Assembly (NCBI GenBank): GCA_905221605.1
Contig: CAJNDS010000402.1
Coordinates: 186,001-250,000 of the forward strand
DNA: 64,000 bases
Direction: 5' to 3'
From: Symbiodinium natans
Lineage: Eukaryota > Sar > Dinophyceae > Suessiales > Symbiodiniaceae
Below are positions 22,464 through 32,700 of this stretch, piece by piece; positions within the stretch are counted from its first letter, which is position 1, and each line of letters begins with the position of its first letter. Both the position numbers and the translations under genes were made by a program. Below the pieces are notes generated by a model, which was given only the letters and a program-made list of their open reading frames with translations, did no database searches and was not told where the DNA came from.

Positions 22464-24010
22464 AGCCGGCACACCAAGAAGACATGTGCAAACCCTGTCC
22501 TCAGGCAGAAGGTCACCTCTCGAGGCCCCACAGCGTGCGCCTGCAGTCAACTGGCACGAGCATCAGGGCTGGACACCCCAGAGCCTGCAGTAGACGCCCT
22601 CACCCTTGCGGCCAACACAAGCTGAACCCAGACATTCGGAAGACCAACGAGAGGACTAGCCTTTTAGCAAAGATATGCCTGCATCATCGCCACCCGCAAG
22701 CGCTTGGGGTCCCGGGGCCCTGGGCAATGCAGCCTCGGCTTCGGAAAACCGACTCAGGCCACTTCGTATGTGTTTTTACCCCGGCTTCTACAGTATAAGG
22801 TGCTGGCTCTGAGGGGGACGAAAGAAGGGATGGCTACATGCTTCGGCATGCGTGTTGTTCTTCTCTTGGCAAGACGAACAACTCCTCTACAACTCTACAA
22901 CCTTCAACCGAACATCGAGAACATTCGAGAACCCTAAACAGCCTCGGACTATTGGCAAATGAACTCAGTTCAGTTACTGAAAGTCGGAAGTTGTTCTGAT
23001 ACACGTGCCCGATTGAGGCACCTGCCTCATTAAATGCACCACAGAAATCAATCAGCTAATCCTCATCCCCAACAACTCTAGGTAAGCCTCATGAGCACCG
23101 CAAACTGTCTTCAAACGCCCCTTTGAGCAAGCTGTCATGAAAATGAGCAGAAACAGCGCTGCCGAAAAACTGCTTGCCCAGCGAGGGGCAGGCGTCCGCG
23201 ATCTTCGCCAGAGACTCTCAGGTAGGATCGCTGCCAGCTCCAATACTGCCTCGCTCAGGGTGCTTAGGGTTCCAAGCTGTCCTAACCACAAAACTGCCGA
23301 AAGGGATTGGGGTGACCGGCGAGTCGGAAAAACGAGTCGAAATCGGGATGGACTAAATCAGAGAACGAAAAAGGTCGAGTCAGGGAACGGGGTGGCGTGA
23401 GTCAGAAACCGGCGAGGTGGGTCACCTGAACCCTGAACACACCCCACACCCACACCTCTTGGGGGTCCACTTCGTTTTCGACTCAGGGCTTGCCAGTTTG
23501 CAACTCATGTGGTGTGACTCAGCCGCACTTTTCCCGACTCCACCCTCACTCGGACTGTCGGCGTAGTTTCTGCACCCAAGTCAGAACCCTACTAAGGCAA
23601 CGCTACAAAACTGAAACTGGAAACGCCTGATAAAGTGAGGGTCCGCAAGCGTTTCAAAAGCAAGAAAACAGGCTCTCTTGCTCTCAGTAGGAACCTCAAA
23701 GAGACCCCAGCAAGAATCCCACACCCAAATCTCGAACACCTCCGAGCAGGCGCCTGAACTCCGGAGAAGCGTCGAAAGGTAGGTTCGCTTGAAACCTAGA
23801 GCTGCTTCTCAAGCACTGGCTTTCAAAAGCGGCTCAGGCTTAGGCTTCCATATGCAGGCCAGCCCAATGCACATGGACAAAAAGAAATGCAAAGAGTCAT
23901 CATCACCACCACCATCACCATCACCACCATCATCATCATCATCATACGATCCTTGGCAATCCTGCACTGCAAGCTTCGTGCATGCTGGTCGGACAGCAGG
24001 ATTTAGTCCC
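22464..24010. other. Stretch with one weak - strand segment
   Basis: The - frame 23291-23052 ends in a stop and encodes a hydrophobic span followed by CSKGRLKTVCGAHEAYLELL. It could be the 3' exon of the secreted-protein gene upstream at 24.0-24.4 kb, but no join can be shown. A CAT/CAC microsatellite lies at about 23898-23946. Confidence 0.3.
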
Positions 24011-24014
24011 AGTT

Positions 24015-24369
24015 CACTGCAGCCACGGCGCAAGTAGTCTCCCTGCGGTATCCGTGTGATCGAGAAGGTGAAGTTCTCCGACCAAGGCCCCACCACGCTT
24101 GCGTAGGGCACGCCCTGCCACGTGCCTGGACTCACAGCGACATCTGTGGGGCTTCCCAAGATGCCCGGAAACGCTCTGAAACAGATTGCTAGGAAGCACA
24201 TCTGACATTGGAGACCATCCTGCCTTCAAAACCTGGTGGCAAGGCAAATGGCTCGAGGTTGGCCATCGCCAGCGGCAGCATGAAGAGGAACCAACACCCC
24301 ATAGCCACCAAGCAAAGTCAATAAAAGCGAGCGCAGGACAGCTGGAGCCAAGCTTGGCGGCATTGGCAT
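24015..24369 (-). CDS. 5' exons of a secreted protein gene
   Basis: Exon 1 (24369-24233) starts MPMPPSLAPAVLRSLLLTLL, a clear signal peptide with Ala-rich cleavage region, and ends ACCAG|GTTTTG. Exon 2 starts at 24175 after CTGTTTCAG and continues in phase: exon 1 ends on two bases, which with the first A of exon 2 give Arg. It contains the stretch PGTWQGVPYASVVGPWSENF and one possible N-glycosylation site (NFT). The intron is 57 bases and canonical GT-AG. The exon 2 end is not fixed; the frame stays open past 24015 into low-complexity Asp/Gly. The protein family is not recognised; it is probably secreted or membrane-anchored. Confidence 0.5.
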
Positions 24370-25020
24370 GCATGGAGCATGAGGTTGAGGCTGTCCGCTA
24401 CTAGGTGAACATGGCAAGCGTTCGAGTGTCGTACAGAAACCCAAGAGGGCTTTGCGTTGTTGAGTACTGTACCTCTTGCACCTTTTGTTGGTCTTATTTA
24501 AAGAGAGTAAGAAAGTGGAAGGGATGTCAGTGTCGGGCTGCTAAGCTCCTTCACAGAGTCACTGTGCCACAGTAACGCTCTTGCTGCACCCCACATATTG
24601 CCTGACTAGAACCGTGTGATATCCCAGACCTGCGGCATCAACCTTTCACAGAAAGCATGCACCTGCGATTGCTCTGCCATGGTGGGACTGGCTCGCTGCA
24701 CGGTGCAAAGTTTGTAAGTCCAATTCAACTTTGGTAGCTTGAAGGGTTGAAACCCAGCTTAACAACTGGCTATGCTGCAGTTGCTAAAGTTTGGGTGATG
24801 AGCTTGGTGAACTATTGGCTTGTCAAGCGACTGTCAGTGAAATTTCCTGGCATTCTGGGGAAGGCAAACTTGGGCTTGGTCAGCTGAAGGTACATCCCCA
24901 CGTGGACGCCGCTTTGAGCCGGGGGGCTGCCAATATGAGTGGTACATAGTATGCAGAAGCGTCTCGATTGGCCCGCAGCTTCTCGTCTGTATATTCTCTC
25001 GTTATACTTCAATATATTGC

Positions 25021-25176
25021 ATAGTTGGGAAAGAAATCGCTCACAGTTGGTACCATCTCCAGATGGTTCATGATGAGCTCGAAAGAGCTGCAGTCACAGC
25101 TCTCGACGAGTTTTTCGCTCACCGGTAGAAGCTCATCGCAACCCAGCATGCGGAAGATCGATGGCAAAGACTTCAC
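25021..25176 (-). CDS. Internal exon of an unknown protein
   Basis: Exactly 52 codons, phase 0 at both ends, between CTTGAG|GTG and TAT|GC (GC donor). The peptide is strongly protein-like (SLPSIFRMLGCDELLP, then SCDCSSFELIMNHLEM). An upstream exon in compatible phase ends LHMYDETLQ before CAG|GTTAGC at about 25355. A rival upstream frame (RRFCSQKRGWDLVNF) is also convincing but out of phase. The family is unknown. Confidence 0.5.
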
Positions 25177-25855
25177 CTCAAGAACGCGGCGACAGAGTTT
25201 CTACGGGATCAAATGCAGAATCTGTGACATGTAAAAATGACGGTCGCCCAGGATGGTCCTCAACCAAGCAGATGTAGCAAAGATGCACGCAGGCTCAGAG
25301 CAACAAGTGCGTGCATGAATCTTGATTGAGGTGCAGAGCACGAACGAAAGCTAACCTGCAATGTTTCATCGTACATATGAAGCCGCACCAAAGCCTCTAC
25401 TTTGCGTGTTCCGCTTGGAAGTTCACCAAATCCCAACCTCGCTTTTGGCTGCAAAACCTTCGCTCAAACTCGAGGGCTGGAAGTCGCTGCCAAGGATACT
25501 CATTAGGACAACTGCCACCAGAGAAGTTTATCTCTGGATTTGGTCAGTCCACCTTTTGCGTGAGGCTCTGATTTGGGGTCGGCCGCGGCGTGACCCTTGC
25601 TGGTCTTGAAGTACGCGGCATGACTTGCACTGGAAATGGGCTATTTTGGGCTATGCATGGTTACACATCCTTGCAAGAAAGTTGGAGGATCGCTGCTTTG
25701 GCCTGTCCCTGGCCACAGTTCGAATTGCAGATGCAGGAGGCTCGCCACCGGTAATTCAGTCACAGCCTTCCACGATACGCAGATCTATACAACAAGGGCA
25801 TAACTTTGTGCCCAGGAACGATCTCACCAGCTGATGCCTTCGGTCACTAGGCCCA

Positions 25856-27458
25856 CTAGGCCATCTTTGCCTGTTTCGGTACTTCGGCACCATAATCACC
25901 CAAACCTTTGAAGCCATGGTTTGGAGGGAACTTTGCCAGCAGGTGCACCATGAAGCTGGCTGGGCCCTCACCTTCAGGTGGCGAGCCACATGTGCCACAA
26001 GCACCGGAGCATCCGGGGATGCAGCACCAGCAGCAAGGAGGCGGGCAGAAGGGGAAACCTCCGTTGCAACACTGACAGCAACAGACCTTGGCAGGGCCCG
26101 GGAGTGAAGTCCAAAGCATATACCCCCCTTTGCCGTGGCCAATCTTCACATTCATCGGTTGTGGCAGGGGTGGTGGGGCTTCTTTGTCCTGAAAGACTTG
26201 CACTGGCTTCCCTTGAATGACAGCAAGGGCCCCTTGGGCGCAGTGTTTGCTGGCTGCTGTCAACCGACTGGAGACCGGATGTCCAAACAACTTTTTGGTG
26301 GTAATCCCCACACCGAAGACCTCTGGGTGGCTGGTGGATTGGAGGCTGTCGTTGGTGATCAAAGCACCTCTGTCATCTAGGATCTTCTGGGAGGAGACCA
26401 GGCGTTCGGTGTTGGGGCCTATAGGAAAGCAAGGGATGTAGACATCAAAGTCCAAGGTTTCGCCGCTGTCAAGTTGAAGGGTGCCAGGGCTGAGGATTGC
26501 ATCGGAGAACTTGGGATCTGAGGCAGATCCGTGCTTCACCTCTACCTTCATCTTGTCTTTCAAGACATTTGTGACCTTCTCCACCACCTTCGCGTCGGGC
26601 TTGGCAGATTTTTCCCCAAAGTCAGTGTCCAGCACCGTACCAGAGCGAGAAAGCAAAATCACCCGGGCAGAGTACCCATTGTGCACCCGGAAGTCTCCAC
26701 ACATTTCCTCAGCATCAGGTTCTCCAAAGATCCCCTCCCAATTCCCGTGCCCATAAGAGCAAAAAAAAGGATCAGAAGTGATCAAAAGAGTACGTTCCAA
26801 CACTTTGTCTGTTTACTTCCTGTCATCGCAGTGCTCATGTCCCATCTGTACAATACTTTGTTCCACAGCCAAGCTTCCACACCCACCAAGCCAGATCCAT
26901 TGAAGATCACTGTCTTGGCGTTCTTCCTAGCTCATGGTTGGGATAACCTTAACAATCTCAGCTTTTTATTCCTTTTAGGGTTTAAGTACCCTTGAAAGTG
27001 TAAAATGGCACCCAGCTATGACAAAGCTTCAAGGCCGACCCGCAGGCGCGCACCTCCGAGACCCGTTCCGTCAGGGACGTGCCGGGAGATGGTGTGATCA
27101 GTGGGCTTTTGCTTCCCGTGGCGAGGACCACCGCCTTGTAGGTAATCACTGCTCCAGCATGCGGACCTTTGTTCATCAGCTTGATCTCCTTCTTGTCGCA
27201 GTCGATGGTCTCCACCGAGCTCATGAAGTACTGGACGTTGGCCCACTTCTGCTGCCACTTCTCCGGAACACCAGCGGTCCACTTCTCATGCTCATCTGGG
27301 TTGTTCAAGAAAATGGCTGCTGCTAGCGCCCACTCCTGAAAAGTGTAGCCATGGATGAATGCCACCTTGGTATCCTTACTTTTCTTTGCAATCTCCTCTG
27401 CTGCATGGAATGCTCCCATGCCGGCACCCACCACCGCGACATCAAACGCGCTGGCCAT
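25856..27458 (-). CDS. AIF/FSP1-like FAD-dependent oxidoreductase, three exons
   Basis: Exons 27458-27031 (428 nt), 26926-26878 (49 nt) and 26707-25856 (852 nt) splice in phase to 442 residues. Residues 9-16 (VVGAGMGA) are the FAD Rossmann loop and VLATGS at 111-116 is the second dinucleotide motif. The micro-exon supplies residues 143-159 and the NAD(P)H loop GSGLVG. Exon 3 then reads MCGDFRVH and ends the pyridine-nucleotide disulphide reductase fold (VFGVGI near residue 289; most relatives have GD here). The length exceeds AIFM2/FSP1 (373) because of a C-terminal extension with 13 Cys in about 32 residues (368-399: CCCQCC, CPPPCCWCC, CSGACGTC). The role is probably NAD(P)H-dependent quinone reduction; the Cys cluster might be palmitoylated or bind metal (inference). 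Both introns start GAAGCTT (GA donor) and end AG|GAA, with a short direct repeat across the splice sites. Confidence 0.85.
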
Positions 27459-28365
27459 TCCAAAACGACAATGCGTCTCAGGGTTCCCAACTGAATACCG
27501 CTGTTTTGGAACTGGGCCAAAATTGCAGGAAAGCGAACGACATTTGGTGTGCAGCAGCAACAGACATCAGCTGTGCCGTGCAAGAGAAACTCCGCCCTGA
27601 GTCAATGGCTCGCGACACATCCTGTCGGCATCATGACAAGGATTGGCCCCGTCATTGGATTTCAGTTGTGGCAAACTCTAGACTCTGCGCACATTTCGGG
27701 GTTGCCGGTTGGGTCATGCAATGCCATGCTATGCCACATGTGGCCACAAAATTGATGAAAGATGAGGATCTTTGAAGTTTGGGTCAAATAGCTTCAACTA
27801 AATCCGAGGCAACCGAGAGTCTCGCAATGGACTTCAAAGGACCCAAACATTTAGTCGTCTTTTCAGCTGTGTACCAGCTTACCAACCCTGTTTTGGGAGC
27901 CGATGGTTGTGAACAGAACAATGGAGCTCCTCACTCCAAATGGACGCCACGTCCAACAAGCGCTGATGGCAGCAAGCCACCGTGCACTTGAGCCAAACAC
28001 CCACCAATGCTTGAGCAAACACCCGCCAATCGGGCGTACTGGTCACACCTCGCTGGATCTTCTTGCATCCCCATGTTCAGGGACTGACTGGGCATGACCT
28101 GTTGTGTTGAATGTCCTTGTGAGTACTCATGATCAGACAACCCTCGCATCTTTTTGGAACGGTCTTCTTGAAATCTCGTCTTTAAAATTAGGTTGTCTAT
28201 AGGATATGTCATCCCGACGTTGGGGAGCAACTGGGCGAACAGCCACAGCATCGCCCAGGATAAGAGATAGCAAGCTCGCAAAGGCTGCCCGAGTGTCAAA
28301 AGCAGGTAGCAAATATCACTGGTAAGGGTCACACTGAGTTAATCCTTTGTTGGCAAAAGTTGAAC
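27459..28365. other. Upstream spacer of the oxidoreductase gene
   Basis: A hydrophobic - strand segment at about 28310-28200 (LLSWAMLWLFAQLLP) may be an exon following the 28366-28533 exon, but phase does not allow a direct join. A tandem 23-base repeat at 27986-28033 includes the spliced-leader-like sequence described separately. Confidence 0.4.
27985..27999 (-). other. Possible relic of the dinoflagellate spliced leader
   Basis: The - strand reads GTGTTTGGCTCAAG. The last 11 bases match the 3' end of the conserved dinoflagellate spliced leader, whose end is TTTTGGCTCAAG. It lies about 530 bases upstream of the oxidoreductase start on the same strand, where a reinserted trans-spliced mRNA would leave it. 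A second, degraded copy (GTTTGCTCAAG) lies 24 bases further upstream. Chance matches of this length are possible. Confidence 0.35.
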
Positions 28366-28533
28366 CTGGCTTGTAGCAAAGAGCAGCCCCTTCACCACCC
28401 TCATGGCGTTCTGGAGTTGGAGAGCCTGGTCAGGCGCGACGGTGCCGGGGCGTTCTGCCAATGTCATGTCTCGGACCTGTCCTTCCCCCCACACGTTCAT
28501 TTCTCCGGTGCTGACCTCTGACCACGCTCCCAT
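28366..28533 (-). CDS. First or internal exon of an unknown protein
   Basis: From an ATG at 28533 the frame runs exactly 56 codons to AGCCAG|GTTCAA. It reads like real protein (VRDMTLAERPGTVAPDQAL, then NAMRVVKGLLFATS). An in-frame TAG lies just upstream, so this is either the start codon or an exon beginning after a nearby AG. No family is recognised. Confidence 0.45.
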
Positions 28534-28783
28534 CCCAGTCTTTGTCTACTGCGCCTGCAGGTTAATCATAGTTTGTATCTGAACATGCCTTCTTGTCATC
28601 CATTGCCTAGCTATGCGCCAGACATGCGGAATGCCTGTACTGTGCTGAAGCTCAGGGACACAGTGTGGCCTTGTGGTGGAAGTAGGCATTGCCTGTTCCT
28701 GTTAGAGGTCACGCCCGTACTGATCCACCTGCGCCAAGCCCAGAGCTCTCTGCGCCAAGGGCTAGGAATCCCTGAAGGCCGCT

Positions 28784-28845
28784 GCTCTAAACCCTTACCC
28801 TCAACCCTAAACCCTAAAACCTAAACCCTAAACCCTAAACCCTAA
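28784..28845. repeat. Interstitial telomere-type repeat (CCCTAAA)
   Basis: Degenerate then perfect CCCTAAA heptamers, C-rich strand on +. Confidence 0.9.
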
Positions 28846-28959
28846 GATTGTGATGATGGCTCTCCCTCACCCAGCACAACCTCGTGCCACACAGCTGCGG
28901 CACCTTGAAGGCCTCTTGGAACTGTTCGGCCTGGCAGGGGGACATACTGGTAGGGATCG

Positions 28960-29490
28960 GGTTGGTTAAAAGAGCTGCAGTGTGTTTGGGGGGGGAGGGA
29001 CAAGAAATGCGGAGCGCGCGAAAAAAAAAAGAGGGGGGGGGGGGGGGGGGAAGGGGAAGGGGGGAATGCGGAGGTGCACCTCATCCGGTTCCCACTCATC
29101 GAAGTTCATCAAGCCCTCGAAGTCGCTGTCACCAAACCTTGAATGCGAATGATTCAGGGTTACGAGGCCGGCGTAGGCCTCACTAGCCTTTAGCAGACTT
29201 TAGCTGGGTTTTTGTCTATTTTTCAATGAGCAGGAGCAGCAACGTAAGCCCTGGGCTCATCGTAGGTCGTCGCTGACACCTGTCACGATCAGGAACTGAG
29301 AAGGTCTCTCAAAATGTTCAGGCTCACCAGACCTGGTGCCCACTGTCTACCGAATGGGGAGACCCTGCCTTCTTCTTCATGAGCCGAGTGAGGTGCGAGT
29401 AATTCTGCGTGATGTGCTCCTCGCTACAACGCAAGCACTCGATTCAACCCACTCTGAACTTCATCGGGTCGTATGTCCTCCGCCCTAATG
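28960..29490. other. Spacer with long G run
   Basis: Poly-G of about 20 bases with an aaaaaaaaaa stretch before it (29023-29051). No gene signal. Confidence 0.5.
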
Positions 29491-29495
29491 AGTCT

Positions 29496-29741
29496 CTAAG
29501 GTCGCGAATGTCGGGATGGACGGCGCACTGAACAAGAGCCGTGAGAAGGTGTCAAAGCCATGTGCCTTTCCAGAAATATCGTGAGCAGCCACGGGCTGTC
29601 TGCAAGAAGTGGACAGTCCTGCCACTTCATGGGCGGCACATCGGGATGAGGAACGGCCGAGTAGTTGACAGGGTCTATGGCCACGCTGCCATCTGCTGCC
29701 CTGGCATCTCCGTTTAAATCCAAGAGTGAAAAAGAGAAAGA

Positions 29742-29772
<31 letters not shown>

Positions 29773-32700
29773 CTAGAGAGAGAGAGAGAGCTAGAGAGAG
29801 CTAGAGAGCGCTAGAGAGAGCTAGAGAGAGAGCTCTAGAGAGAGCGACAGAAAGAGAGAGAGAGAGAGGAGAGATGGAGAGAGGGAGAGAGACAAAAGGG
29901 AGAGGGAGAAAAGAGATAGGGATGGAGGAGGAGAAGCAATTACAGAGAGGGAGGGGGAATGAGGGAGAGGGGAAGAGAGTGGGAGAGAGAGGGGGCCCCA
30001 GACCAACGCTAACTAGTCGAAAGCTTCAGTGTCAGGCACGACAAGCTCCGCCCCGGGCACTTGCTCAGCTTCAGGTAAGCACCCTTGTTGTTGCCGGTGT
30101 CCAGATAGTTCGGTGCCTCGATGCCGTGTCCCCGCTTGGCGGCTTGAGAATGCGCAGTGTTCAGAAACTCCACCCGCCCTTGAACCCGAAACCCTACACT
30201 CCTAAAAACCCTTTTCAACCCTAAATCCTAAACTCCTAAAAGCCACCTGCCCAGCTGACACTCAGGCCACACAGGGCTTGGGGTTGAGGGTTGAGGGACC
30301 CTTTTAAACCCTAAACCCTAAACTCCTCAAAACCCTTTTAAACCCTAATCCTAAAAACCCGAATCTCCTAGAGCAACTCGGGCTCACAACTGTCAGGCCC
30401 TGAAGGCCGGACGCTGAAGACGCTCAGCAGCTCCTTGTGATCCCACCTGTTTACTTGTATGACAATAACAAAATTGTTTAGGGTTTAGGGTTTAGGGTTT
30501 TTTTCTTCATGGTTCTAAGGTTCAGGGCTCTAAGGCTTGAAACGTTGTAGGGCATGAGAATGCATTAGAGTTTCAGACTCAGAGCACAGCGTGACCTGTT
30601 GCGCGGCGCGTTTCTTGCTCGACCGGAAGCCCCAAACCCACTGCATGCCAGACGACAACCCTGAGTTGGTGCCTGAATGCTCCGATTCCCAAACCCCTTT
30701 TTCTGACAGTCTGCACAGGATCCGCTGCCTGTATCCAGCCGCCTTCACCTGGCGAACGGACGGCAAAGCACAACGTTAACGGTCTGAGGGCCTCGACCTG
30801 GTCGCCATGTATGAGCCGTAGCTTAAGAGCAGCCTGAACACGGCGAGAAGATAGTGCCGTGTGAGGCGCAGCGACCTAGAAGATTTGTTTTTCCGTGGCG
30901 CCCTGCCCCCCCCCCCCCTCTTCCCCCCAGCCCGCCCCCAAAACCGGGCAACCTGCAGCCAATTATCTTCCATCACTACCTAGGGCCAGAGACAACGATC
31001 CTGGATAAACAATGACTGAGCGCAACGCACACCCTGCCGCACGCCCCTCAACTGTTTTTGACATCTTCGCTGACTCTATGGACCATTCCGTACGAGCCTC
31101 ATGCGATCGGATGATGCACTGCAGATTGTTCTTCTTGCAGAAGCTGGTGGTCACATCTGGACCTCTGACAGGGAGAGTCAGCGTGGCACGTCTTGCGATG
31201 CAGAATGCGTTACACCAACAACGAGGCAGCCACTGGAAGGAATCTTGTCTGGACATCTCAAGCAGACAGTGCTGACACCCGCCCAGCGCACCCAAGGTCT
31301 GGACCGAACATGTAGACTCCCTTACCTTTTCGGTAGGACGGCCCATACCTTCGCAGGGGAAGTGCAAGAGCCATCAGCATCTTTTGGAGTCAGGGGCCGT
31401 AACTTAAGCAGGGCAGTGTTGTTGCAACAAGCATGGGAAGTGTGGGTCGTCATGCTGAGGGCGAGAAGGAAAGCCCACCCCAACCCAGAGCCATCGAAAG
31501 TTAGACTTCGGTCTCGTCACATCAGCGACCACCTCCATGCTTCACCTGCGAGCTCCTCCTCTTGTTTGCTGGGTTTTAAGACTGTAACCCTGGTCGCGAG
31601 ATATAAAGCCAGGCAGTCTTGGCTCCCGGCCCATCGCCGCCACGAGGATCTCCCCAAAGGATGTCGATCAGCTTCCTCATGTCGTTCACCTGCGCGCGCT
31701 CGGAGAGGCATTGTTACTATAAGTAAGTTATATGTATATATGAATATATGATACTACATATGTTACATGCTGCTGTATACATAATAAGGGTACAATATTA
31801 TTCAGCTTGCAAGAGTTGAACATGGGCAGTGCTGTGTACTTCCTGTGTAAACCACTATGCCCTCGCAGCCGTATCTTCACAGCTCAAGGGCTGTCAGTGT
31901 GAAACCACACCGGGTGTCTACACGGCGGGAAGACCTCCTTGTCTGGAGTGGTGGGGCCGATGGACTGTGCGTACCTGGCATTCTTGCCTACCCGTTTGGA
32001 AACATCCTGACGCTGACAAAGCATGCCCGAAAATGAGGCCAGGCAGGCGCTGCACGGGTTGAATCATGCGTCTATTGTGGTCTGTGAGTATCTGGGATCT
32101 GGCTCCACTAGCAGAGGCTAAGCGCCGTCGGTGATTTCGACATGCAAGTCTTCGCGCACGATTCGGGGGTGATCTCCAGGTAGCGGTCCACTGACGCAAT
32201 CTCCTCCGAATCCACATGTAACGTGATCAAGTCGTGAAGAATCGTGAAGACATTCCCCCTGGAGGGGGGCCTCATGGAAAGAAAGTCAGTGGGCGGCTGC
32301 AACTGAGTGCGCAGATCCCGACTCACGATCCTCGAGCGTAGGGAGGACCGTCATTGGGATCGCATCCGTGGGGTCGTGCCTCGACACGCATCTGCAAAAT
32401 TTACCGGGCTCGGTCTTTAGCGTTGCTTTGCCATACAGTACCCAGCATCACCTCCTCCCATACATGCACGAGTTGCATAGGCACATTTAGAGGATGGAAT
32501 CTAACTGGCCCAGACTGCCGGTGCCGTTGTGCACCTGGACCCTCAACCGAGCCTTAGCAGCTTAGCAAGCCTGCAGCTACGAGCAACTGAAATGACGTCG
32601 TACGCCAAAAGTTCTATCTTGACGTCGTGTCACAACCATTCTTTTCAGCAAGAAGGCATAGCAAAATATGGCATTCGTGGAAGTAAAGGGGGACAGAAAT

